Below, one piece after another: positions 41,297 to 50,162 of a stretch of 64,000 nt of DNA. The stretch is taken from IMG/VR virus record IMGVR_UViG_3300020419_001178, positions 1 to 64,000 of that record; one strand, written 5' to 3'. A program made the translations under genes and the position numbers. The notes beneath the pieces are model-generated. The model was not told the origin of the DNA. It saw nothing but the letters and a program-made list of their open reading frames with translations, and searched no databases. Source of the stretch: a virus. How positions within the stretch are numbered: the first letter of the stretch is position 1; the number at the start of each line of letters is the position of its first letter.

Positions 41297-42110
41297 CTTT
41301 TTTAATTTCGTATTTGCTTATAAGTAAGTCAGTGACAGATCCTGTAATCGTTGTAGGAGTCACACCGCCACTTGAACTAGTAATAAAAACCTCATCTGCT
41401 GACAAAAATAGTTCTGTAGTTATAGGCATTCTTTGAAAATTTATATCTTGTTCATTTGCTATATCCTCAACTACACTCATTGTAATACCTTTTAGAACAT
41501 TTTTGTTAGAAGTCATTATGACTTTATCTTTTACAATACCTACATTGAACCCAGGGCCTTCAGTAACTAGTCCGTCAGTATCTACTAACACAGTCGTATC
41601 AAATCCGGTTGGACAATTCATTTGACTCATTGTTAATTCTATCCAAGCCATGTTCTTATATTGTTGTCCGTAGTAATCGTCGTTTACTCTGTGTGTTTTT
41701 TTATCCAAGTATAATTTAACCATCGGTGTTGATGCTATAGGATAACTAGGTTTAATATACATGGCAAAATTTATAGGACAATTTTCTAAATCTCTTGGAT
41801 TTCCACTAGAAGGATATCCACGCCAAATTATAAACCATACAAATGCATTCTCAATAGGATTACGTTTAGCAAGTTCTTTAATTACTTCTAAAGTATCTAC
41901 ATTTGGAATAGTTAGTCCGTAACGTTTAGCACTATTCTGAAATCTTTTTAAGTGCCTTTCATAACAAAATGCTTTTCCTTTATACACAGGCATTACATCA
42001 TAAGTAGCATCACAATGGATAAAACCAAAATCTAATATGCTAGGTCCTATATCTTTTAACGGCAGGAATTCACCGTTTTTATATGCTATTAAGTCTAATA
42101 CATTATTCAT
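41274..42110 (-). CDS. Class IV PLP aminotransferase
   Basis: A 278-residue aminotransferase of the branched-chain/D-amino-acid/aminodeoxychorismate-lyase fold. ATG 42110 is chosen over TTG 42113. FIHCDATYDVMPVYKGKAFC, YERHLKRFQNSAKRYG, the lysine in QQYKNMAWIELTMSQM, VTEGPGFNVGIV and LKGITMSVVEDIA are the family blocks. It transfers amino groups to or from 2-oxo acids. It overlaps the oxygenase gene downstream. Confidence 0.85.
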   Translation of the reverse strand: MNNVLDLIAYKNGEFLPLKDIGPSILDFGFIHCDATYDVMPVYKGKAFCYERHLKRFQNSAKRYGLTIPNVDTLEVIKELAKRNPIENAFVWFIIWRGYPSSGNPRDLENCPINFAMYIKPSYPIASTPMVKLYLDKKTHRVNDDYYGQQYKNMAWIELTMSQMNCPTGFDTTVLVDTDGLVTEGPGFNVGIVKDKVIMTSNKNVLKGITMSVVEDIANEQDINFQRMPITTELFLSADEVFITSSSGGVTPTTITGSVTDLLISKYEIKKDEYATKL

Positions 42111-42360
42111 CAAAATTTACCTTTTTAAGTTGCGGATCGTCAGGCAATTTTTTCTTAAGTTCCTTTAATCTATTAATTCGCCATTCTAATAATTTAAAAT
42201 CAAGAACCCAAGGAAAAATAGCGTGAATAAGACTACCGATTGTTACTCCAAGTAGAAAAAAGAATTCAGCTATGGCTAATTTAAAGTGCCACCAATACCC
42301 TGCATCTTCTCTACCTGCTTTTGCTTTTGCTTCTTGTAAGTGTTTAGGATTGTACCACAT
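42103..42360 (-). CDS. Small membrane-associated protein, DUF6356-like
   Basis: An 85-residue protein, MWYNPKHLQEAKAKAGREDA, with a hydrophobic middle (FFFLLGVTIGSLIHAIFPWV) and a charged helical C-terminus. The layout (H, hydrophobic, HAxFP) resembles DUF6356 proteins, but this is from memory. It overlaps both neighbours in the eight-gene unit. Confidence 0.55.
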   Translation of the reverse strand: MWYNPKHLQEAKAKAGREDAGYWWHFKLAIAEFFFLLGVTIGSLIHAIFPWVLDFKLLEWRINRLKELKKKLPDDPQLKKVNFDE

Positions 42361-42904
42361 AATTTCCTTTCAACAAACTTCTACGTCTATTATACTCATT
42401 TATATTTAAATGCCAAATTGTTTGCTCACAGTTATATAATTCCATATCGCAATGTTTATCAAGTATTCCTTGCCTTGCTAATAGACCCATTAATCTATGA
42501 TTGCGGGCCGCTTTACCGTTTGAATGTTCTCGGTAAATGTTTGTAGTAATATATAGCTTGTCTGTAGGACAATAATCTATAAAGCGAGGAATAAATTCTC
42601 TTTGAGTAACGCTGTTCCAATCACCCTTTCCTAATCCTTTGAAGTTACTATCATGAGGTAGTTCACAACCTCTAAATAAAATTCTCCAAGCATCTTCGCC
42701 TACTTCCGGCAACGGATGACATCCGGCTACTGCTATTATATTTCCATTTTTTAAAGCACAAAAATATTCTCCCCATTCTTTTGTTTTTTCAAATCTCATT
42801 TCTTTCAGACTACTGTTATTAACATAGCCTAATTCTTTTGCTTTTTCACAAAAGGTTTCTAACTTAGAGATGAGATCATCAGTGATTATTTTTACTTCAA
42901 TCAT
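42344..42904 (-). CDS. GNAT-like acyltransferase (tentative)
   Basis: A 186-residue protein whose centre, KNGNIIAVAGCHPLPEVG, then AWRILFRGCELP, and YITTNIYREHSNGKAARNHR, resembles GNAT strands beta-4/beta-5, but the acetyl-CoA loop is not clear. Second gene of the eight-gene leftward unit. Other folds are possible. Confidence 0.45.
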   Translation of the reverse strand: MIEVKIITDDLISKLETFCEKAKELGYVNNSSLKEMRFEKTKEWGEYFCALKNGNIIAVAGCHPLPEVGEDAWRILFRGCELPHDSNFKGLGKGDWNSVTQREFIPRFIDYCPTDKLYITTNIYREHSNGKAARNHRLMGLLARQGILDKHCDMELYNCEQTIWHLNINEYNRRRSLLKGNYVVQS

Positions 42905-43518
42905 AGTGGCATTAAATTTGTTACTATTTCTTCTGCTGTTTTTTTATTAAGTTCAAGATTAACAACTAACCAATAACTATCTTCATTTGTACTATTAAAT
43001 AATTGATGTACCTTTGCTGTATTTAAAAAGTACAAATGACCTAAACGCCAATTTAAAATTTTATCTTCTAGTATAAATGTACAAGGATTTTTCATTGGAC
43101 ATATTAATCTACAACTATCTAAATTAAGATGCCTAAAATCTCTATGGGTAGGAAAATATCCGCCAGGGGCTAATTTTAAAATATGTGTCCTAAAAAAATT
43201 ACCTTCAAATGGTTTTAAAAAATCTTTTATACTGTTACTTTTCGTATACGCATCTGTATACACATTAAAATCTTGCTCTTCATAATTTGTATTATTTTCT
43301 TGATTGTATTCGTGTAAACTATCTAGATCTGGTATTCCAGATAACCCGCCGTCTAAACTGGTTAGGCTTAATCCGTATCTAGCAATAGGTTTTCTAGGAT
43401 TGTATTTGACATAGTCAAAGTTTTCTTCTGTCCATTTTATGTATGCTCTGCTATCAAAATTGAAACCTAGCCTAATAAAATCACCATATTGTGTTATTGT
43501 TTGATACAAGCCAGACAA
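42901..43518 (-). CDS. Aspartyl/asparaginyl hydroxylase-like oxygenase
   Basis: A 205-residue protein. The frame can start at TTG 43530, but TTG 43518 has GGAGGATA just upstream and is preferred. LAPGGYFPTHRDFRHLNLDS (HxD) and FLNTAKVHQLFNSTNEDSYW with a following VVNLEL match aspartyl/asparaginyl hydroxylase-like oxygenases. First gene of an eight-gene unit behind a minus-strand late box. Confidence 0.65.
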   Translation of the reverse strand: MSGLYQTITQYGDFIRLGFNFDSRAYIKWTEENFDYVKYNPRKPIARYGLSLTSLDGGLSGIPDLDSLHEYNQENNTNYEEQDFNVYTDAYTKSNSIKDFLKPFEGNFFRTHILKLAPGGYFPTHRDFRHLNLDSCRLICPMKNPCTFILEDKILNWRLGHLYFLNTAKVHQLFNSTNEDSYWLVVNLELNKKTAEEIVTNLMPL

Positions 43519-43540
43519 GATATCCTCCAAATTCTATTCA

Positions 43541-43548
43541 TATAAATA
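43541..43548 (+). promoter_or_regulatory. T4-type late promoter box TATAAATA
   Basis: A perfect TATAAATA on the plus strand; the predicted start near 43554 gives a 27-base leader containing AAAGG before ATG 43581. It overlaps a minus-strand box (43547-43554). Confidence 0.65.
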
Positions 43549-43554
43549 TTTATT
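43547..43554 (-). promoter_or_regulatory. T4-type late promoter box AATAAATA
   Basis: AATAAATA on the minus strand, one mismatch from consensus, predicted start near 43541. It serves the eight-gene leftward unit and overlaps the opposite box by two bases. Confidence 0.55.
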
Positions 43555-43580
43555 GAACGTATGTAAAGGTTTTAGTCAAT

Positions 43581-44459
43581 ATGAATAGACAAACTCAGCT
43601 AGAAAATCAAATAAAATTTATGAATTATGACCGTAGTAAAAACATGGACGTAATTCGTAACATGCAAAAATGTCAAAGGAATTGGGACTACTCTAAAAAA
43701 ATATGGGACGAAATAGTCGAATATTTACTATGGATTGCAGAAAATAGTCCTTCCAAACAATGGGAAGCCTATTACGATGTGTATTGGAGTGCTGACAGGA
43801 AAGTAGTACAAGAAATATCCAGGTATACCTGGGGGTGTACACATAGCAGAAATCCTCCTAGCACATGGAGAAATGCTCAAGCTAATGCTAATATGTATAT
43901 GTTATTTGTTGCCAAAGAGCCTGAAACGCAAGAGAATTGTAACCCCGACGGAACTTTAAAATCTAACACTAAAAATTCTAGATGGGAAAATGCTTATGTC
44001 AGTATAGGTATAGCAATGGGGCTTGTTATGCATGCCGCTCATAAATTAGATATGGTTACAGGTTGTAATAAGAGTCACGGTGATATAAATGGCGACATGT
44101 TCTGGGAAAAAAGGCTTGGAATCTTGGATGATGTAAAAGCAGGCAGGAAAAAGATTGCTTATGGCATAGGCATAGGATATCCACAAGCAGACAAAGAAAG
44201 ATGGCAAACAGATGAGACAGAATTAGCAATAGGTGCTGGCAACGGAGATACATTAACAACTTTAAATGAAAAAGATCCTAATTGGGTAGATAAACATATT
44301 GATACAGGAAAAACCGTCAGGAAAATTAAGATAGTAAACATAAAAGAAAACTCAGAAGCAGTTGACCCTTATGGCAATTTACATCCACTACCTCTTACAA
44401 GTGATATTAAAATTAACACACAAAAAATACGCAAAATTAATGTGACGGAGATTAAATGA
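43581..44459 (+). CDS. Nitroreductase-like flavoprotein
   Basis: A 292-residue protein. NAYVSIGIAMGLVMHAAHKL and then IAYGIGIGYPQADKERW fit the FMN-binding helix and GxGxP region of nitroreductase-family proteins. These reduce or oxidise small molecules with FMN, including oxidation in azoline-forming pathways. The first 120 residues are unusual. First of three plus-strand genes. Confidence 0.6.
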   Translation: MNRQTQLENQIKFMNYDRSKNMDVIRNMQKCQRNWDYSKKIWDEIVEYLLWIAENSPSKQWEAYYDVYWSADRKVVQEISRYTWGCTHSRNPPSTWRNAQANANMYMLFVAKEPETQENCNPDGTLKSNTKNSRWENAYVSIGIAMGLVMHAAHKLDMVTGCNKSHGDINGDMFWEKRLGILDDVKAGRKKIAYGIGIGYPQADKERWQTDETELAIGAGNGDTLTTLNEKDPNWVDKHIDTGKTVRKIKIVNIKENSEAVDPYGNLHPLPLTSDIKINTQKIRKINVTEIK

Positions 44460-45340
44460 TAAACATAGTTGTTACAAGCAAACCTTGTGATGGTTTGTTT
44501 TACTATAGTTACGAATACAAATCAGCTTTAAAAAGTATAGGTATGCCTGTACAAGTTATAGTAATTACACATAGAAAATTTAAGGAACAAGATTATTTAG
44601 ACAGCATAAATGAAAAATATATTCATTGTGAAGATTTATTTTTCAACGATTTTAATCCTGAAGAAAATGACACAACTTTAATCATGGGTAGAAGCATGAT
44701 GACATTAGGTTATCAGGATTTCAAAGAATATACGGAATCTCAACAGGAAACTTTGAAAAAAGTTTTTAGTAAAAATCTAATAGCTGTATATTCCGAAAAT
44801 CATCCTACTAGATATCATCAAGCTATCGGATTTTTTAATCCTGCGAAAATAATAGATTTATGCGACACTGATGTGTATCCAGAAGGGCCTACAGAATTAC
44901 ATTTTGAGAAACATATTAATTTTACAATTCACAAAGATATAATAGATGATATTAAGTTTGATCATTTGTTTTTAGGAACTAACGACAAATACTATGCTAC
45001 TATAAATTCAATAATTAAAGACTATCCTGATCATGGAATTATTACATACGATGAAGATTATATAAATGAAAACAATAATAATGTTTTTGCTCCAGTCAAA
45101 AATATTATGGGAATGTTTAAAACTTATGTATATACTAAGGATACTTTTGATCCAGCACCAAGAATATTTCAAGAATGTAGATATTTTGGTAAGGAAGTAA
45201 TTTATCAAAGAGATAAAAGTATAAAAGATGGAGGTAGTGTGTATTGGGATAGAGGCTTGAAAGATCCTGATATATCTAATATAGCAACAGCAATACAGCA
45301 ATTTGCGGGTCAACGAAATGTGCCTGTAAAGAAGGGATAG
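44456..45340 (+). CDS. GT-B-like glycosyltransferase (tentative)
   Basis: A 294-residue protein whose C-terminal half ends in PAPRIFQECRYFGKEVIYQR, reminiscent of the donor-site region of GT-B enzymes, and whose N-terminus INIVVTSKPCDGLFYYSYEY looks like a Rossmann half. No decisive motif. ATGA-coupled to the nitroreductase-like gene and followed by a sugar-type aminotransferase. Confidence 0.45.
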   Translation: MINIVVTSKPCDGLFYYSYEYKSALKSIGMPVQVIVITHRKFKEQDYLDSINEKYIHCEDLFFNDFNPEENDTTLIMGRSMMTLGYQDFKEYTESQQETLKKVFSKNLIAVYSENHPTRYHQAIGFFNPAKIIDLCDTDVYPEGPTELHFEKHINFTIHKDIIDDIKFDHLFLGTNDKYYATINSIIKDYPDHGIITYDEDYINENNNNVFAPVKNIMGMFKTYVYTKDTFDPAPRIFQECRYFGKEVIYQRDKSIKDGGSVYWDRGLKDPDISNIATAIQQFAGQRNVPVKKG

Positions 45341-45342
45341 TA

Positions 45343-46416
45343 ATGATATCATACGACGGATGGGATAGAGAGTACCAAAAAAATAGATCAGCGTACCTAG
45401 ACATATTTGAAAGTTTTATGTCGCAACTTAATTATGAGAACGCAGAAGATTTCGAAAAACAAATAGCAGAATACGTAGGTAGGAAACATGTCGTATCCGT
45501 AGCTTGTGCTACTGATGCCTTAGGCTTTTCTTTAATGAGTCACGGTATAGGTCCAGGTGACGAAGTTTTGGTAACAGACTTCAGCTGGATTTCGACATCT
45601 TCATGTATAAGTATGACCGGTGCCACTCCTGTTTTCTGTGATATAGATTTAGATTCGTATCATATGAGTTTTGAAAGTATAAAACGCATGGTAAGTCCTA
45701 AGACAAAAGCAATAGTATATACACATCTATTTGGAAACATGGTTGATGTCACTGAAATAATAGAATTTTGTACGGAGAAAAAAATATTCTTTATTGAAGA
45801 TGCCGCACAATCGTTAGGTTCTAGTTACAATAAAGTAAAAGCAGGTAGCATAGGACATTGTAGTTCCTTTAGTTTTAACACAAATAAAGTGATCGCAGGC
45901 ATAAACGGTGGTGGTGTGTTTATGACTGATAATGAAGATATAGCTAATATTGTTAGAAAACTAAGAAGACACGGAAAAGACAAGGATTTTGAAATGATTG
46001 GTTACAATTCTAGATTGTATGTTTTCAATTCTATGATTATAAAACAAAGAATGAAAAATATTGTTGAAACGCAAAAAACGAGACAAGAAATAGCCCAAAG
46101 ATATAATGATGCTTTTAAAGACTTACCTGTAATTACACAAAAGCCTAGTGGCATATTAGATCATAATTTTCACAAATATACTGTAAGATTTGAAAATAAA
46201 GAAATTAGAAAAAAAGTTAAAAAGGAACTGAGTTTATCCATACACTACGAACGTCCTTTATCAGAAAACTCTATGTATGAACATTTAAAATATAGAAAAG
46301 ACGATTGTAAAAATGCTAAATTAGTAGCAGATACTATTGTATCACTTCCAATACATGCTTGGTTAAAAGAAGAAGAAATAAATCAAATTATAGATAAAGT
46401 AAAATCAAGTTTCTAG
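45343..46416 (+). CDS. DegT/DnrJ/EryC1 PLP aminotransferase
   Basis: A 357-residue sugar aminotransferase. SVACATDALGFSLMSHGIGP, GDEVLVTDFSWISTSSCIS, IFFIEDAAQSLGSSYNK (PLP-binding Asp) and SFNTNKVIAGINGGGVF with the Schiff-base lysine are the family blocks. Such enzymes aminate keto-sugars on nucleotide diphosphates. With nearby glycosyltransferases this supports synthesis of an amino sugar. The C-terminus overlaps the convergent SGNH-like gene. Confidence 0.9.
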   Translation: MISYDGWDREYQKNRSAYLDIFESFMSQLNYENAEDFEKQIAEYVGRKHVVSVACATDALGFSLMSHGIGPGDEVLVTDFSWISTSSCISMTGATPVFCDIDLDSYHMSFESIKRMVSPKTKAIVYTHLFGNMVDVTEIIEFCTEKKIFFIEDAAQSLGSSYNKVKAGSIGHCSSFSFNTNKVIAGINGGGVFMTDNEDIANIVRKLRRHGKDKDFEMIGYNSRLYVFNSMIIKQRMKNIVETQKTRQEIAQRYNDAFKDLPVITQKPSGILDHNFHKYTVRFENKEIRKKVKKELSLSIHYERPLSENSMYEHLKYRKDDCKNAKLVADTIVSLPIHAWLKEEEINQIIDKVKSSF

Positions 46417-47103
46417 TTTAATAAATGATAAGATATCTCTTGCGGCTACCATGTGAGATCCACGTCCTGGATGTAGGTTGTCTAACGCTATGTCAATAAA
46501 AAAAGATTTGTTTTTCAGCCTCATTAAATTTACATTATTCCAAGAATAATCTAAATCTTTGTAATTGTTTTCGCACGTCACATGATAATTTTTTATTCCG
46601 ATTCTATCTAAATGATATTTTGCCATATTCATTCTTACAATAGAATCATAAGCAGTATCTACATCTGTATGAAATTTTTCATAGTATAATAATGTATCTT
46701 CTAGGTTGGTTCCATTTGGCGCTCTTCTGCTTGTTCCTATTTTTTCAACGTCCATTGGCATAAATCTTTGAATTGCTCCGCCTCTCCAATCCTGTCTTTC
46801 TTTTTCTAAAAATACACAGTACCGATCAAAGTAACTCCACATTACTACAACTATATCACCTTTTACATATTTTGTATGTAGAATGATGTCTAATATATGT
46901 TTATTAGATGCTCCTGGCACAGCAAAATTTACACATTTTCGTCCTAAATCATCTGACACTAGTCTAGGCCAAGCGTATTTACTAGGTTTTTGTCCGTGTG
47001 ATCCTTTTTGCTTCATGGTAGGTTGTCCATTTTTGTCTACCCAACAATCAGTAAGTCCTTCACCATACGTGTTACTACAACCAAATGCTACTAATCTGTT
47101 CAT
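46405..47103 (-). CDS. SGNH hydrolase-like protein
   Basis: A 232-residue protein: VAFGCSNTYGEGLTDCW (block I with Ser in CSNTYG), NFAVPGASNKHILD (blocks II/III) and ALDNLHPGRGSHMVAARD (block V DxxHPG). It resembles the SGNH proteins found in phage and surface-glycan gene clusters. It stands alone on the minus strand between plus units, perhaps adding or removing an acyl group. Confidence 0.7.
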   Translation of the reverse strand: MNRLVAFGCSNTYGEGLTDCWVDKNGQPTMKQKGSHGQKPSKYAWPRLVSDDLGRKCVNFAVPGASNKHILDIILHTKYVKGDIVVVMWSYFDRYCVFLEKERQDWRGGAIQRFMPMDVEKIGTSRRAPNGTNLEDTLLYYEKFHTDVDTAYDSIVRMNMAKYHLDRIGIKNYHVTCENNYKDLDYSWNNVNLMRLKNKSFFIDIALDNLHPGRGSHMVAARDILSFIKLET

Positions 47104-47148
47104 GCTTATATTTACCTGCCAGGCTTTAATGTATTTTATTTTGCGAAT

Positions 47149-47156
47149 AATAAATA
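47149..47156 (+). promoter_or_regulatory. T4-type late promoter box AATAAATA
   Basis: AATAAATA, one mismatch from consensus, with a predicted start near 47162 and a 12-base leader to ATG 47174 without a strong Shine-Dalgarno. Confidence 0.5.
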
Positions 47157-47173
47157 TTCAAGTAAGAGTGTAA

Positions 47174-48019
47174 ATGAGAAAACCTATATCATTAAAAGAA
47201 CTTAAAGGTTCACAATACAGAACAGTGGATTTTTATCTTTCAAAATCCTGTAATAAATCGTGCCACTACTGTACTGCTTGGACTCTTGAAATGAGATACC
47301 TACACACAAATATGGATTTGGTGCGTACTATCCTAAAAGGATTATCTCCTTACAAAACAAGAATATGTTTACTTGGAGGAGAACCAGGGCTTATAAAAAA
47401 TCTTGACGAAATAATAGCAGAGATAAAGAAACATGACAATTTGATACCACAGGTATTATCAAATAGTCTAGTTAGAAAATTTTATCCACACATACTTGAA
47501 GACCCTGAAATCATTTATATAGAACATTTAGTATTAGACTTTTATGAAGATAAAATAGAAAAACTAGGCAACTGGCCGTTTTTGCCAAGAAATGATAAAA
47601 ACAATTATAATTTAATAATAGAAACTCCTGGTTATTTCAAATACAGAGATAGATTTGATCTTACAGAAATAGATCACGAAAATACAGAATTTAAAGAATA
47701 TAATTCTAGATCACCTGACTTCCATAGTGATCACGATATAATACAAGCACCAGAGATAGAACGGAGAATATGTGCTAAATTTCCGCAGGTTCCTGTTTTT
47801 GATTTTGAAATACAAAAGATCAGGCACTGCAGTAGGAAAGCAATTGACGGTTCTAGAGAATTTGATATAACTGTAGAAAATATACAAAAAATGATGGAAT
47901 ATAAATTATTTGACTTTGAAAAATATTGTACTACTTGTATGGATATTATTCCTCCTAGACCAGAGGCTAGGAGATTAGAAATACTAGAAAAATTAGCATT
48001 GGAAAAAACACCAGCATGA
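47174..48019 (+). CDS. Radical SAM enzyme
   Basis: A 281-residue radical SAM protein: FYLSKSCNKSCHYCTAWTLE (CxxxCxxC), CLLGGEPGLIKNLDEI (GGEP) and C-terminal cysteines in IRHCSRK and YCTTCMD that could hold an auxiliary cluster. First gene of a three-gene plus-strand unit with the carbamoyltransferase. Substrate unknown. Confidence 0.8.
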   Translation: MRKPISLKELKGSQYRTVDFYLSKSCNKSCHYCTAWTLEMRYLHTNMDLVRTILKGLSPYKTRICLLGGEPGLIKNLDEIIAEIKKHDNLIPQVLSNSLVRKFYPHILEDPEIIYIEHLVLDFYEDKIEKLGNWPFLPRNDKNNYNLIIETPGYFKYRDRFDLTEIDHENTEFKEYNSRSPDFHSDHDIIQAPEIERRICAKFPQVPVFDFEIQKIRHCSRKAIDGSREFDITVENIQKMMEYKLFDFEKYCTTCMDIIPPRPEARRLEILEKLALEKTPA

Positions 48020-49530
48020 ACATATATTCAGTAGCTTTAAATATTCATGACCATAATACATACGACGGAACATTTCACAACCAAGTTGAGAGACATAACA
48101 GGATTAAACATAATCTAAATTATGAATGGTCACATGACCCTAGTCCTAGTAAAAAATTTTTTAATGAACATGTATTAGACAAATTTAAAAGTAGAGACGA
48201 AAATAATATATTTGCATTCACAGTATCTAACTTAGGCCAAGAATTTGTAACAGATTTAATTGATGAAAACTTTCCAAATAAAGACTTTTTAAAATTTAAA
48301 CCCAAAAGTTTATGGGAACCATTTCATAACGAGTTTGTTTACTACATTGACCATCATCAATCACATGCTACCTATGCCTTTCTTACTTCGGGATATCCAG
48401 AATCTGATATACTTGCTATAGATGGAAGAGGTTGGCAATTTAATTGTATTTTTATAGGAAAAGATGGTATTATAAAAGACCTATCAAAAAAGATTCCTAT
48501 TGGAGGACTATGGAATAGATTAGCTCAAGACATAGGGTTTAAGTATCTTGACGCAGGCAAAGTAATGGGATTAGCAGGATACGGAAAGTATAATTATCAG
48601 ACAGATGCTATGATTGAAACTTATTTAATGAATCCTAATCATACACTACCTAGTTTTGCTACTGAAGTAATTAAAAATAATAAAAGAGAAGATATAGCTT
48701 ATACATTACAGTTTAAAACTATAGAACTTATAAAAAAGTACGTGTATCCACTTAAGACTTGTGATAATATTTGTGTAGCGGGCGGAGTAGCATACAATGG
48801 TTACATGAACGAAGAACTGACAAAGCACTATAAAAATGTACACATTCCTCCAGCTATAGGAGATGAAGGTCAGGCCTTAGGCACTTATATGCATGCCGAC
48901 TATTATCTAAATGATAATATACATAAGCCTAGTGTGTTTTCTGGCAAGGAACATGTTATAGATACAAATCTGTTTACAGGAATGAGCTTTGAAAAATGGC
49001 CATTTGAAAAATTAGTAAGTATGGTAGCAGAAGAAATTGCTAACGGTAAAATAGTAGGATGGTATCAAGGAAAATCTGAAAGTGGAAATAGAGCTTTAGG
49101 TAATAGAAGCATACTAGCCGATCCACGCAATCCTAATATAAAAGATATCATAAACAGTAAAATTAAGAAACGCGAAGACTTTAGACCATTTGCTCCTAGT
49201 GTTTTAGAAGAACATTATCAAGAATATTTTGACACCAGTCAACCTAGTCCATACATGTCTAGAATTATGCCAGTCAAAGTAGATACAGTACCTGGAATTA
49301 CACATGTAGATGGTACTGCTAGAATACAAACAGTGAATAGATCATTCAATAAACGATATTATGACTTAATTACTGCTTTTTATAAACATACAGGAATACC
49401 TATGCTTTTGAACACCAGTTTTAATTGCCAGGAACCTATAGTAGAAACACCAGCAGATGCTTTACGTACTTTTAAAAATTGTGGTTTAGACTTATTAGTA
49501 TTAGGAGATTATTTAATATGGAAGTTATAA
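48016..49530 (+). CDS. NodU/CmcH-type carbamoyltransferase
   Basis: A 504-residue carbamoyltransferase using carbamoyl phosphate and ATP. VYYIDHHQSHATYAF (metal His), ILAIDGRGWQFNCIFIGKDG, VAGGVAYNGYMNE, GDEGQALGTYMHADYY, SESGNRALGNRSILADPRN and IPMLLNTSFNCQEPIVETP match the ASKHA/NodU core and the C-terminal domain. Length fits the family (about 500-600). It carbamoylates a hydroxyl, as in nodulation factors, antibiotics or, in some phages, hydroxymethyl bases. Coupled to a radical SAM gene. Confidence 0.9.
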   Translation: MNIYSVALNIHDHNTYDGTFHNQVERHNRIKHNLNYEWSHDPSPSKKFFNEHVLDKFKSRDENNIFAFTVSNLGQEFVTDLIDENFPNKDFLKFKPKSLWEPFHNEFVYYIDHHQSHATYAFLTSGYPESDILAIDGRGWQFNCIFIGKDGIIKDLSKKIPIGGLWNRLAQDIGFKYLDAGKVMGLAGYGKYNYQTDAMIETYLMNPNHTLPSFATEVIKNNKREDIAYTLQFKTIELIKKYVYPLKTCDNICVAGGVAYNGYMNEELTKHYKNVHIPPAIGDEGQALGTYMHADYYLNDNIHKPSVFSGKEHVIDTNLFTGMSFEKWPFEKLVSMVAEEIANGKIVGWYQGKSESGNRALGNRSILADPRNPNIKDIINSKIKKREDFRPFAPSVLEEHYQEYFDTSQPSPYMSRIMPVKVDTVPGITHVDGTARIQTVNRSFNKRYYDLITAFYKHTGIPMLLNTSFNCQEPIVETPADALRTFKNCGLDLLVLGDYLIWKL

Positions 49531-50162
49531 ATGAAAACTATTGGAAAGTATGGTGGGAAGCTATACAACACAGTCATGAGATAAAAGATATACTTTACAG
49601 CGTTGGTCCTGATCAAATGGATTCAAAAGTTCATCTTGTTGATAGTATTCCGTTAGATGAAATGAAAAAGTTTAACGATTTAAAAATACACTTATATGGT
49701 GGTTGGTATGGATATCCTCTAATTAATCTTTTACTTAATAAATTTTTAAATATAGAACATATAACAAATATAGACTTAGACGAAAAAGCATTAGATCTAT
49801 CAAGAAAATACACCCACGCTATGAGCTTAGAGAACAAAGTCTTTTTTAAACACAGAGATGTTAAAGATAAAATAGAAACATCTTACTATAAAGACAAAGA
49901 TGTAAGATTAGTTATTAATACATCAAGCGAACACATGGCAGATCTGCCTGATTTAATAGCAAATAAAGATTACACTCCTAATTGTGTATTTGCTTTACAA
50001 AGTAATAATATGTTTCATGTAAAAGATCAACATATAAACTGTTCAAATAATTTAGATGAATTCGTAAGTAAAACTGGGCTTACTAAGATATGGTTTGCTG
50101 ACACTTACAAAATGTCAAACGGATATGAAAGATATACTGTTATTGGCAATCATCGAACTTAG
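49518..50162 (+). CDS. Class I methyltransferase-like protein
   Basis: A 214-residue protein; ATG 49518 with TTAGGAG is chosen over an earlier frame start. KIHLYGGWYGYPLINLLL is motif I-like, ITNIDLDEKALDLSRKYTHA motif II-like and VRLVINTSSEHMADL a post-II segment. The catalytic residues are not diagnostic. Possibly a methyltransferase of the carbamoyltransferase unit. It ends against a convergent gene. Confidence 0.6.
   Translation: MEVINENYWKVWWEAIQHSHEIKDILYSVGPDQMDSKVHLVDSIPLDEMKKFNDLKIHLYGGWYGYPLINLLLNKFLNIEHITNIDLDEKALDLSRKYTHAMSLENKVFFKHRDVKDKIETSYYKDKDVRLVINTSSEHMADLPDLIANKDYTPNCVFALQSNNMFHVKDQHINCSNNLDEFVSKTGLTKIWFADTYKMSNGYERYTVIGNHRT

Noticed and set aside
44056-44259. Minus-strand frame opposite the nitroreductase-like gene
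   Set aside because: Cys/His/Leu-rich shadow without start signals.
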